In this document: positions 1 to 10,423 of the stretch, in pieces | How the letters are laid out: the number at the start of each line of letters is the position of its first letter | Numbering within the stretch: the stretch's first letter is position 1 | DNA from: Macrolepiota albuminosa | Taxonomy: Eukaryota > Basidiomycota > Agaricomycetes > Agaricales > Agaricaceae | DNA: 64,000 nucleotides | Direction: 5' to 3' | Assembly: GCA_027475525.1 (NCBI GenBank) | Contig: JAMWFC010000044.1 | Location: 1,545,470 to 1,609,469 of the forward strand | Translations under genes and position numbers: made by a program | Notes under the pieces: generated by a model | Seen by the model: the letters and a program-made list of their open reading frames with translations, nothing else | What the model was told of the DNA's origin: nothing | Database searches by the model: none

Positions 1-2706
1 CTCACTACCTTTCAAACTCCGTTTGGCGCCTTGCGCTTAGTTACCTTGCCGATGGGCTGGACAAACTCAGTCCCCATATTCCATGACGACATCACCTTCA
101 TCCTCCAACCCGAGATACCGCATAACGTCCTAAGCTTCATTGATGACGTTGGCGTCAAAGGCCCCAAAGACTGGCGACTCGTAAACGGCTTACCGGCGAC
201 CCATCCCGAGAACCCCAATATTTGCTTAGCGCTATGGGATTTTTTCCAGCTGCTCAATCGAGTTCTCCAACGTATGAAGTATAGCGGTGGTACGTTTAGC
301 GGTCACAAACTCCTCCTTTGCGCGCCCAAATTCAAAATACTCGGTCACATCTGCACTCCCGATGGTCGCGTTCCCGACGAGTCTCGCTTAGCACTCCTAG
401 AGCGATGGGGTCCTTGCCGCGACTTATCTGAAGTTCGCGCCTTTCTCGGTACCGTTGGCGTTCTTAGAATATTCGTCAAAAACTTTGCCCATCGTGCACA
501 CGCACTTAACCGACTCACCCACGCCAACGAGCCCTTCGAATTTGGGCCAGACCAGGTTACCGCACAACGAGACTTAGTAAAAGCTCTACAAGACGCCAAG
601 CCCCTAGTCCCCATCGATTATACCTCTGCCGACCCTGTTATCTTGGTGGTGGATACCTCGTACATTGCCGTTGGTTACTTCTTGTGCCAATGCCTTAGCG
701 ACAATCGGAAACAGCGACGTTACAACTGCTTTGGGTCTATCACGCTAAACGACCGAGAATCTCGCTACAGTCAGCCTAAGCTAGAGCTCTATGGACTCTT
801 CAAAGCCTTCCGGTCGCTAAAGATGTATTTGATTGGCGTGCGGAACCTTATTGTTGAAGTCGACGCTAGGTACATCAAAGGCATGCTGCAGAATCCCGAC
901 ATCCAGCCATCCGCTAGCATGAACCAGTGGGTAGTCGCTATCCTCATGTTTCACTTTGAGTTGGTACACGTCAAGAGCTCTTTCCATGGACCAGATGGAC
1001 TCTCTAGGCGACCACGGCAACCTGGCAACCCGGCAGTGGATCCACAGGCTGATAGCGATTTCGAAGACTGGATCGACCGACTACATGGTTTTGTGCACCT
1101 CATACAACAACCGATTCCCCTACTACGATGGCAACAGCCTACCAGCATATTTCTACATCCCATTATCCCTTACCGCCCCGAGATCTTTAGCGCACCCATC
1201 ACATTCTACACGGCAAGCATCCTTGGGCAAAATTCGCCTCCCGTAAAAGTCATACAAGAACCTCACCCGCTAAGAGAAGACAGCAAAAACCTGACCTACG
1301 ATGCCATTCCCCGATCCGCCAAAGCAAAGGCAGAAGACAGCTGCTTGTTAATCGTTGAACAATGGCTACAAGACCTTAAGCGACCCCCAGACCTTACCGA
1401 TGAACAATACGCGACCTTTATCCGTTATGCCACCCATTTCTTCTTTACCGACAACCGACTCTGGCGACGAAATCGAGATGGCGCGCACAAGCTAATCATC
1501 AAGCCAGAAAGTCGCTTACGAGTCTTGCACGCCATGCATGACGAACTAGGACATAGAAGCCTGTACGCTACCCGAGCTTCTCTGCTAGAACGATTCTGGT
1601 GGCCACACGCTAGTGCCGACATCGCTTGGTACATTAGGACTTGCCACCTCTGCCAAATTCAACAGACACGCCAAGTGCTCATACCGCCAACCGTTGCAAC
1701 GCCAGCTCCCCTCTTCAGCAAAATCTACGTCGACACCATGCACATGCCCAAGTCTGGTCGCTACAAGTACATCATTCAAGGTCGTTGCTCGCTAATTCAC
1801 TGGCCTGAATTTCGAATGCTTCAGAGAGAAAATACCGAGGCGGTCACCAAGTGGCTATTTGAAGATGTCATTTGCCGTTGGGGGGCACTAAGAGAAATCG
1901 TCACGGATAACGGTGCGCCCATTATCAAAGCGCTAACATATCTCGCCAAGAAATACAACCTTCACCACATCCGAGTATCTGGCTACAACAAGCGCGCCAA
2001 TGGCTTGGTAGAGAGACCACACTTTGACGTTCGGCAAGCGCTCTTCAAGGCGGTCGATGGCGACGAGTCTCGTTGGAGCGAAGCGACCTATTCAGTGTTC
2101 TGGTCGGAAAGAGTTACTATTCGTAAGCGCATGGGTTGTTCTCCCTATTACGCGGCTACTGGCACCCATCCGTTACTCCCTGCCGACATTATAGAAGCAA
2201 CCTACCTTCAGCCAGCACCCAACAGCATCTTAGCGACTACCGACCTTATCGCCAGACGAGCTATTGATCTCCAGCGAAGGAAAGAAGATTTAGAGCGACT
2301 CCACGAGGTAGTCTTTAGCGCACGTCGCCAAGCAGCAATACGATTTGAGACCGAGCATAGCGCCACTATCAAAGATTACAACTTCCCGAGGGGCACACTA
2401 GTACTCATGCGCAACTCCAAAATCGAGACCTCATACAACAAGAAAATGTGCCCGCGCTATCTAGGACCCTTGGTAGTTATCTCTCGTAACCGTGGAGGCG
2501 CTTACGTGCTCTGTGAATTAGATGGTTCAGTACTACATCGACCTGTTGCCGCCTTTCGTCTATTGCCATATCTCGCCAGAGAACACATTGACTTGCCGCT
2601 TGAAGCGCTAGACATCGACACCGCCAAGCTGAGAGAACTTGAAGAAACTGAATTGTTGGACGATGATGACTTGCCGACTCTAGTTGAAGAAGAAGAAAAT
2701 GATTAG
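1..2706 (+). CDS. Ty3/gypsy pol, element A (5'-truncated by window edge)
   Basis: The reading frame is open from base 1 to a TAG at 2704-2706, so about 902 codons of a longer polyprotein are visible. Domains in order: end of reverse transcriptase (palm motif FIDDV near 135-150), RNase H (Asp in VVDTSY, Glu in KLELYG, Asp in VEVDAR; HGPDGLSRR at its end), integrase His-His-Cys-Cys finger (about 1535-1665), integrase core with Asp in YVDTMH, Asp in VTDNGAP and Glu in GLVERP, then a GPY/F module (RYLGPLVV) near 2455. No chromodomain follows; the protein ends in an acidic tail. It would copy element RNA to cDNA and integrate it. No internal stop or frameshift is seen, unlike most other elements here. 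Gag, protease and the 5' LTR lie upstream of the window. The family assignment is secure. Confidence 0.93.
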   Translation, partial: LTTFQTPFGALRLVTLPMGWTNSVPIFHDDITFILQPEIPHNVLSFIDDVGVKGPKDWRLVNGLPATHPENPNICLALWDFFQLLNRVLQRMKYSGGTFSGHKLLLCAPKFKILGHICTPDGRVPDESRLALLERWGPCRDLSEVRAFLGTVGVLRIFVKNFAHRAHALNRLTHANEPFEFGPDQVTAQRDLVKALQDAKPLVPIDYTSADPVILVVDTSYIAVGYFLCQCLSDNRKQRRYNCFGSITLNDRESRYSQPKLELYGLFKAFRSLKMYLIGVRNLIVEVDARYIKGMLQNPDIQPSASMNQWVVAILMFHFELVHVKSSFHGPDGLSRRPRQPGNPAVDPQADSDFEDWIDRLHGFVHLIQQPIPLLRWQQPTSIFLHPIIPYRPEIFSAPITFYTASILGQNSPPVKVIQEPHPLREDSKNLTYDAIPRSAKAKAEDSCLLIVEQWLQDLKRPPDLTDEQYATFIRYATHFFFTDNRLWRRNRDGAHKLIIKPESRLRVLHAMHDELGHRSLYATRASLLERFWWPHASADIAWYIRTCHLCQIQQTRQVLIPPTVATPAPLFSKIYVDTMHMPKSGRYKYIIQGRCSLIHWPEFRMLQRENTEAVTKWLFEDVICRWGALREIVTDNGAPIIKALTYLAKKYNLHHIRVSGYNKRANGLVERPHFDVRQALFKAVDGDESRWSEATYSVFWSERVTIRKRMGCSPYYAATGTHPLLPADIIEATYLQPAPNSILATTDLIARRAIDLQRRKEDLERLHEVVFSARRQAAIRFETEHSATIKDYNFPRGTLVLMRNSKIETSYNKKMCPRYLGPLVVISRNRGGAYVLCELDGSVLHRPVAAFRLLPYLAREHIDLPLEALDIDTAKLRELEETELLDDDDLPTLVEEEEND

Positions 2707-3133
2707 AAAAGACTATATATTGATAAGCTCTTTCTTTCTATTACTTATCTTACTTATCTTTCCTGCCGATACTTACTGTACTATATCCAACAGACATTTC
2801 TTTACATAGTCAAGTCGCAGCGCTAGCGTGTCGCCAATGCTTAGCGCATTGCGCAACTCTCGCCAAGGGTTTTTCGCTATGATGATTTACTGAGCGTTTC
2901 CCTTGTCCTCAAAATTTGTCTAAGTCCCTCACATACTATTGCTCTTGCTAAAAACCTACTTTAGAATACTTACCGCTTGCTTTCTCTTTGCCTTACTTTC
3001 CTTGCTCTTTGTTGTTGCGCTAACTCAGATTATAAGACTTATCCGTCCACTCGGCAAGGAGGCGGCAAAAACATTTAAATAGCACGACGGCAAAAGAAAA
3101 TATATACGGTGGCCACTCTACGCTAAGGTCCGC
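2707..3133. other. Spacer between element A pol and the antisense gene
   Basis: Non-coding, about 430 bp. It lies between the end of plus-strand pol and the 3' end of the minus-strand gene. The short words cttagcg, cgctaag, ttgccg and cggcaa recur here as they do in the flanking pol, the antisense gene and the LTR. I take this as support for all of 1-6.6 kb being one element. No other feature is visible. Confidence 0.5.
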
Positions 3134-5522
3134 TCAATTACTATCGTCCTCCAACGGCAGGGAACTATCTGACAACGGCAAGGAGGAATCGTGAAGAGGG
3201 AGGAGATCGCCCGGCAAGATGTTGTTGGCGGTCTGCCAATCCATGGCAGCTTGGCAGTCGTTCTGGTAATCACGAAGAACGCGAAGGCTGCGACCCAGAT
3301 TGGAGTAACGTAACCTCAGCGCCATCAGTTGACCTCGGACTCATTCCCGCTCCTGACTCATTGTCGACTCCATCGTTGCCGCCCTTCTCGAGTACCTCTC
3401 CAGCATTTCGCGAGGGTTGAGCGCTATGACTGGGTAGACGAGGTCTTGTCCCAGCCACTGGAAAGCGTCGCCAGTGACCGTCGGCTCCGGCTGAGGGGTC
3501 CAGGCAGGATTGACCCTGGCGACCACGGGGCGCCTAGGCTCCAGTCCGGCAACGTCCTTGGGATCTGACACCTCCCAGGGGGCAACGTTACCGTAAGGCG
3601 GTAGCCACCGCCACTGAGGCTCCTCCCGGGCGACTTCTGCCGCTGCCTCCCCTTATCCCTCACCCTCTCCCGCTACCATCTCCTCGTCGCCTTGGCGCTG
3701 CGTCGCCAAGGTTTCATCCTCCTCCCCTTCAGCGTCCTCATCCCCTCCCGTTGCCACCCCCTCTGCCTTCTCATCCCCCATCTTGATGTCGGCGGGGGCT
3801 TCTTCCCGCTCTGCCTCCTCCTGCTCCTTGCCAAGGGACCGTGCCGCCAAATGAATGGGCGACAAAAGGCCACTCGGGCCTGCCTCAGGATCGCGAGGAG
3901 GCAGGCGACTCGCCACCAATGCCTTCTCAAGGTCCTCCATCTCGGTATCCTTTGGCGCTGGCGAGGGGGAAGGCGACGACGAGACTACACGAGGGCGCTT
4001 GGCTTTGCCCTTCCCTTTGCTTGGGGAAGGGGCTTGACGTTTTTCTGGGACCGAAGTCCCTTGGCGCTCGCCGGCGCCTCGATTGCCGACAGATTCTGAC
4101 CCATCCCCTTGGCGTGTCGGCAACGCCAAGGAGGCCCGTCCAATTACTGCCATTCCACCGGCAGCGACCTTCTGCTTCTGACCCTCCACAAACTCCCTTG
4201 CCCTCCTGACCAAAACAGCGTGCGAAAACGTTTTCTCGACCAGAGCGTCTGGCGCGCTGCCACGCTTGCGACTCTTTGCCCCGTCGATAGTACAAGCGCG
4301 TTTGAGGGCGCCACAACGATAGCATGGCTGGGCCCCAGTCGGGAACCAGCAGCCTTCTGGGTTGTTGTCCGCCCAGCACTTGTCACACTAGCGCTAGGAG
4401 TTAGCAAGAGACTAAAGGATACAGAAAAGTCACTTACCGCTCCCCGTGCCTCCTTGAACGCCTGCCGAGTCGCCAGGGAAACAGTCTTTTTCCCCTTCAT
4501 CTCCTCCATCACGACCCCGGCCTCTTGCCCCTCGTCAAGGACGGCCTCCTTGCGACGCAGCAAGAGCAGTCCTTTGAGCTCCTTGTCATCGAAACTGGAC
4601 TGTGTTGGCGCCTAGAAGGATCACAGTAAATAAAGAGGCCAGACTTCCAAATGCCACTTACCGCGTATTGAGGAGCCGCCTTGCGACTCTACGAATGACG
4701 TTAGCGACCGTCGGCAACGGCAAGCGAAAATCAGAACTTACCTTGCGTTTGGAAGCACCCGCCGGCTTCCTCGGCGAGCCCGACTTGCTAGCCGGCAGCA
4801 CTGGGCTCAAAGTGCTGCCGGCGCGACCTACCTTGCCGGATCCCTCAGTTACCGCCTGCCTCTCAACGGCAGGCGCCTTCCCCGCAGCCACTCCCTCCAT
4901 CTCCTCCGCCAACTCCCTGACCCGCTCCCGCTCCTCCAAAGCCCTGGTGATCTCCCAGGCATCTTGAGAGACTTCCTCTTGCCGCTCCGCCAGCTCCTCA
5001 GCCACCTGCATCCGCGCCAAGGGCGCCAGAACCTCCTGTTTGCTGTGAGGAGACAAGTCAGACCACAGCTAAGTCAGAAATCAGGATCAGAAATACTTAC
5101 TCAGGCGCAGGCGCGCTTACCGTCATCGGCAAGGCACCAGATAAAATGTCCTCCAACTTGTCCTCAATCGTTGGGATGGGAGGAGGCGCCTGGCAAAGCG
5201 ATCAGCTAGCGACACAGCAAGAGCTGGAGGTACTTACAAAACGAGAAAAAGGCACTAACCACTCCGCGCCACGATGATCCAGGTACCGCAATCGGCACCA
5301 CTCTCAAACCTCTATTTCACGATCCCAGCCCACGCCAAGAACGCGCACCTCCAGCCACCACTCGTACAGCTTCATGACGGCAACCACCAAATTTACTGGT
5401 GCGTCCGCGCCAACACCATCGATCCGCTTAAGAAAATTATTCGCCTTTTCGATATAGGCGGAGGCAGCGTCTTGAGCCTCACGGGAGGGAACAGGGGGCG
5501 GAGTTGGAATGCGAAAAGACAT
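3134..5522 (-). pseudogene. Antisense six-exon Zn2Cys6-like gene inside element A, three nonsense codons
   Basis: Six exons join with consistent phase and GT-AG borders: 5522-5238, 5189-5101, 5042-4742, 4688-4662 (27 bp), 4611-4438, 4387-3134. Introns are 48-58 bp. The join is 710 codons including the terminal TGA. Exon 6 opens with a cysteine cluster spaced C-x2-C-x8-C-x8-C-x2-C-x6-C, close to the fungal Zn2Cys6 pattern. A basic KGKGKAKRPR stretch (possible nuclear signal) and acidic, Glu-rich segments follow. Exon 3 has a Glu/Arg-rich coiled-coil-like stretch. Three in-frame stops interrupt it: TGA 5304-5306, TAA 3653-3655, TGA 3341-3343. Each is one C-to-T step from CGA or CAA. The gene runs opposite to pol and ends about 430 bp from pol's stop; its start is about 160 bp from the polypurine tract. 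A DNA-binding or regulatory role is inference from the cluster. It could instead be a host gene captured by the element. Confidence 0.72.
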
Positions 5523-5681
5523 TTTAAATTTTATGGAGCGCCAGGAAAAGATGGGAAGAAGAAACGAAGTCCACACTCATACGCCAGGACTATAAACAAA
5601 ATCTCAAGAACGCACGGACCACTGGTCACAAAAGCGGTAACGGTAGCCTTATTTGGTGACTGAGGACAGTCAATTTTTCAG

Positions 5682-5692
5682 TTGGGGGGAGA
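5682..5692 (+). other. Polypurine tract of element A
   Basis: TTGGGGGGAGA lies directly before the TGATAGGACC that opens the LTR. It is where plus-strand DNA synthesis would be primed in an LTR element on the plus strand. Its position beyond the antisense gene places that gene inside the element, between pol and the 3' LTR. Confidence 0.6.
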
Positions 5693-6570
5693 TGATAGGA
5701 CCCCATACAGGTTAGGCACATCAACGGCAGGCTCGGCACCAGCTCCAGAAACCTTGCCGCACTCGTTCCGAACTTAGCGCACGCATTCTACCTATTTTAA
5801 GCCATTCCCGACGGCCGGACACGGCAAGAAGCAGATCCGATCAATGATAGCGCCGACGGCAGCAAGAATGACAACTGACAGATGGCATCAGTCACTGATG
5901 ACAGTGCTTAGCGAGAAGCCTGATCATCTATCAAAAACTGACGGACAGCTTGGTGTTTGACCTTGGCATCTGACACCGCTTAGCGCTTCGATTTGGCACC
6001 TAGCATCGCTTAGCCTTTTGGACAGACAGAAAGGTGATGGACTGATGGTTTAGCACCACGATCTGCTGCCTGGTGGCGCTAAGGGTCTTGAATGGACGGC
6101 AGGGATCTGAAACTGTTGGAGCTACCCCTATGAAATTTTCTAGTTTACCGCTCTTTGACCACTGGCGACGGCGAACTCTTTGTAGTATAAAAGTACTTAC
6201 CGACTTGTACAATCATCAGAAGACGAATAGACCAGAGTTCACTACTCCCCTTTCTTCAGTCTCCCTTACGCTCAAGAGCTCATTTACGCTACGGTCGGCA
6301 GCGTCAAACTCATCGGCAGTTGCAGACGCTCACCAACACTCGACATACTCGTGCCTTGCAACTACGGCAGGCATTATCGACGCTTAGACTTCACTAAGCT
6401 TATCGTCCTCTTGCCGCTTACCTTTGCCGTGTTCACTTACCGCTTCTTCCTAGGCGCTTTACCTTAGCGCTTTACACTTGCCGACCTCGTTACTGACTCT
6501 TCCCCATTTTCACAGGCATGTTCTCTGGGACCTGCCCGGGACTCCTCAAATCACTTATAGCGCGCCCAAC
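5693..6570 (+). repeat. Putative 3' LTR of element A
   Basis: Begins with TG immediately after the polypurine tract. It contains a TATA box near 6186 and many copies of the words cttagcg and ttgccg that are also frequent in element A's coding parts. The right end could not be fixed: it lies between about 6520 and 6616, where degenerate gypsy B integrase sequence starts. The matching 5' LTR is outside the window, so neither LTR identity nor a target duplication can be checked. Confidence 0.55.
6186..6193 (+). promoter_or_regulatory. TATA box in element A LTR
   Basis: TATAAAAG, about 490 bp into the LTR. Transcription of the element would start some 25-35 bp downstream. Assigned from motif and position only. 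Confidence 0.45.
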
Positions 6571-6616
6571 GCAAACTCTTGGTACGGTAACACTAAAACT
6601 ACATTTGTTACTGACC

Positions 6617-9600
6617 AAACTTTGGGCGTCATCACTGGGAGTCCAGTCGGGGGTGTCTTCCCATTTCCGGTCAGCGTGTTTTGTATAGGCCTGGTTCGCG
6701 GTGTCGATCTCTTCTCAGAGAAACTCATAAAGGGACTGGAGATCCTGGGCGACCTTGTGGGCGGCGTGTGACGGGATGTCCCGGAGTGAGGGTGTCAGTT
6801 GGGGGTGGTATCCCTTGTTGGCAAAGAAGGGCAATACTCCGGTGGCAGAGTGCGGCGTGTTGTTGTAGGTGAACTTGGCCAGAGGGAGCTCGGCGTGCCA
6901 GTCGTCCTGCAAGTAGTTAACGTACAGTCGGAGGTACTGCTCGAGAGACTGATTGACCCTTTCAGTTTGACCATCAGTTTCGGGGTGGTAGGCAGTAGAG
7001 AGGTTAGTCTTTACTTCAAGAGCCTTACACAGAGAAGTCCAGAACTTGGACACAAAGAGTGGGCCATGGTCGGAGACGATGTTGTCTGGGAGTCCATGTT
7101 TGGCGAAAACATGCTCGAGGAACAGCCGGGCGAAGTCCGTGGTGTGGCAGGGTAGTTTGGTTAGCCTGCATACAATGACGAGAATGGCATTGAACCCTTC
7201 AGATTCTGGGAGTTTGACGATGTGGTCCAGGGATATGGAGGACCAGGGGCGTTGTCCGACCAGCAGGGGTTTCAGGAGTCCGTATGGTCGGTGTCGGGAG
7301 ACCTTGGCCCGGAGGCAGGGTTTGCATGATCAAATGTAACGGGTCATGTCCTTCTTCAACCCTGGCCAAAAGTAAGTCCGGGAGATAAGCTAGAGGGTCT
7401 TACGTATTCCAGAGTGTCCCCGGAGCTTGTGGTCGTGGTGTTGACGGAGGACGTCGTAGCAGAGTCAGGCGTGATCCGGGATGTAGATGCGGCCGTCCCA
7501 GAGGAGGAGTTTTTTGTCGGGGGACAAGAAGAAGGCGGGGTCCTGGTCGGTTCCGTCGGGGGGGTTGCCGGGGTCGTGGTCGGTGAAGTACTTGTCTTGG
7601 GGGGTGCGGCGGATCTGGCTCAGGGTCCCTTCATTGTTTAAGATTAGTACGGCATTCAGATGTTTGGGAGGGATCACCATGTGATGATTGAACGCATTGC
7701 GTTCCGCCTCGAACGACTTCTTGGGGTAGACGTCCGGTCGACTGGTGAGGGCATTGGGTTTAGCTCCAAGTCGTTCTGGGCAGTACTGGATTGTGAAGTC
7801 GTACTCCGAGAGAATCTCGGACCATCAGGCCTGTCGTTGACTAAGTTGCTTGGTCGTGGTGAAGTACTGCAGGTTATTGTGATCCGAATAGCCCGCCATT
7901 GTTTGAAGGCTTCAACGATGGCGAGGAGCTCCTTGTCGTAAATGTCGTAGTTGAGCTCAGCGTTGATCATGGACCGGGTGTAGAAGGCAACTGGCTGGGG
8001 CTCTCTGCCGTTAGGTCCCATCTACGAGAGAATCCCAGTGATGGCGTAGTCAGAGGCGTTGCATTCCAGGATAATCAGGAGGGCTGGGGTGTAGTGCCGG
8101 AGTATGGGGGCGACTGTGAAAGCCTCCTTGAGCAGGTTAAAAATACTCTGGCACTTACTGTCCCAGTTCCAGGCGACATTCTTGCATGTGAGCCGGTTGA
8201 GGGGTTTCGTGATACCGGAGTAGTTGTCTATAAACCTCTGGTAGAAATTAGCGAAACCCAAGAAGGACTGTACTTCCTTGACGTTCCGGGGTTGCGGCCA
8301 GTTGACGACGGCCTCGACCTTGTGGGAGTCCATGCGAACGCCATTCGGGGATACAATGATGCCGAGATACTCAACCTCTTCCATGTGGAATGAACACTTC
8401 TTGGGCTTGGCGTGGAGGTTGTGCTCCCAGAGGTGTTCAAGGACTTGCCGGACGTGCTTCTGGTGTTCCTCCTTTGAGTCAGAGTAGATGAGGATGTTGT
8501 CCAAGTAGATGATCACGAAGACATCGCTCATGTCATGGAAGATGTCGTTCATGAAGTATTGGAATGTGGCGGGGGAGTTAGTCATTCTGAAAGGCATCAC
8601 AAGGTACTCAAACAGACTGTACTGCATACGGAACACAGTTTTCTACTCATGTCCCGGGGCAATGCGGACGTTGTTGTAGCCAGAGCAGAGGTCGATTTTT
8701 GTGTAAACCTTGGCACTGCGGAGTCAATCAACCAGATTGCCGATGAGTGGGAGCAGGTAGCAGTTCTTCTTGGTGATCTTATTGAGTCCCCGGTAGTCGA
8801 CGCAGAGTCGGAGTGAACCGTCCTTCTTCTTGGCGAATAGAACCGGGGCTCCGGTGGCAGAGGCGGAGGGTCAGATAAATCCCTTACTGAGCATTTTGTC
8901 GAGGTAGTCCTTGAGGGCCCGGAGTTCAACCTCCGACATGTTGTATACCTTGCCGAAAGGGGGGCGGCTCCTTCCTCGAGGTCGATAGTGTGGTCATAGG
9001 GGCGGTGAGGGGGAATCTCCTTGGCGTCTCCTTCGGAGAATATGTCAGCAAACTCATGATACTCTGGGGGAACTACTTCTCGGAGGATCTGCTCCTCGGT
9101 TTTCTTTTCCGGGGGAATAGCGTCCCCTCGTAGATGTTCTTCCAGGAGAGACAGCGAGGTGTGTAGCTGAAACGTGGGTGTTCCATTCTTCATGAGGCGG
9201 GTGAAGGGGGCGGCTCCAATGATCCTAATGTCGAGTGCGTTTGGGTCGATTGGAGTCGTGGGTGCATTGGCTGGAGCAGGTTTGACACGTGTCTGAGACT
9301 GGCCAGGGTAGTTTGGCTCTTTGTACTTGTTCTAAGAGATGTTTGGAGGTCGATCAGGGGCCTGGCAGGCTCGGACAGGCGTGGGTGGCGTATGCATGGG
9401 GGTTGTTGTCCTGGGAGTGTCGGGCATCGGGTCATTCCCTAGGGCCTGGAGGTGCACGGCGGTCAAAGGGTGGTCTTCGGGTCCTGGGAAGGTCATGGTG
9501 AGCATCCTCCAATCAATATCAGGGTTTGTGTTGCGTAGCCAAGGTAGCCCCAGCACCATTGGGGTCGATTTGTAAAGTCGCGTGACCAGGAAGCTGGAGG

Positions 9601-9842
9601 TGAACTTGTAGTCATTATCCAGGGTCACGCATCCCGAGTGAGACCTCTGGATGGGGCCAGAGGAGGAGGGGGTGCCGTCGAGGCGTTGCAGGCAGAGGGG
9701 CTGGTCGAGGGAGTCGTGGGGGAGGTCGAGGGCATCACTGATGAAAACTCTGGTGGCTCCGCTGTCGATGAGGGCTGATATTGGTCCCAGGGCGCTGTCT
9801 AGCCTGGCATTGATGACAAAGGATTGGGACGAGTGGGACTGG
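6617..9842 (-). pseudogene. Decayed Ty3/gypsy element B, protease to integrase
   Basis: Minus-strand polyprotein remains in order: aspartic protease with DSGATRVF (about 9755-9775); reverse transcriptase 9193-8022 with VMPFRMTNSP and YLDNILIYS; RNase H with AFYTRSM and DIYDKELLA (about 8020-7890); integrase zinc finger and core down to 6715 with TAYHPETDGQTERVNQ. The frame then passes a TGA (6715-6717, readable as CGA to TGA) and runs to about 6617, where element A's LTR side begins. Several frameshifts and stops make it non-functional. The YxDD motif reads YLDN. Gag, a possible chromodomain and both LTRs are absent. The upstream side abuts a solo LTR at 9843. Confidence 0.88.
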
Positions 9843-10418
9843 TGTAAGGGCGACCTCTAGAGGCTGTGGCTCAGTCACACAGCTGGCAGAGGGAGATCCA
9901 AAGTGTATTAGAATATATACTGACAATATCAAGGTAGCTACTCACCTGGCAGAGGGAGATCCAAAGAGAACAAGTCTAGGGATTCCCTATGCCAGGTTGG
10001 ACGCTTCTGGGGCCTCTGAAGCGTGGGAAACAACTGTACAGTACAACAAAACCTTAAAAACTCAAAAATTGCCTACACAAACACTTGTACAAATAAGGGG
10101 CAAACTCTGGCAAACTCTGGCTTATATAAGCGGTCTGGAAGCGGTGCTGAGTGGGCCCATACTTGTCTGAATGGTGGCTAAAGAACCAGAGCATCTCAAG
10201 GGCTGAGAGTGGTACTGACAGATAGTGTTGAAAGAATAGAAACAGTAAAATGAAATAATGTCAGAAGAAATAAGAGAATGAATGGAAGGAGAGTGAAGAG
10301 ATAAGGAGTGAGAAAAGGAAGAAATGAGGAGTCCCCTGACAAAGGAATAAGAGAATGAATGGAAGGAGAGTGAAGAGATAAGGAGTGAGAAAAGGAAGAA
10401 ATGAGGAGTCCCCTGACA
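9843..10418 (-). repeat. Solo gypsy LTR between elements B and C, target duplication ACTGG
   Basis: On the plus strand it starts TGTAAGGGCGACC and ends CCCCTGACA, flanked by ACTGG at 9838-9842 and 10419-10423. In this family the coding strand of the full element is the minus strand. It is 576 bp long and contains a 77-bp tandem repeat (about 10265-10342 and 10342-10418, one mismatch). Without that repeat it is 499 bp, equal to the LTR at 13833-14331. An internal direct repeat, CTGGCAGAGGGAGATCCAAAG, occurs twice near its left end. Confidence 0.88.
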
Positions 10419-10423
10419 ACTGG

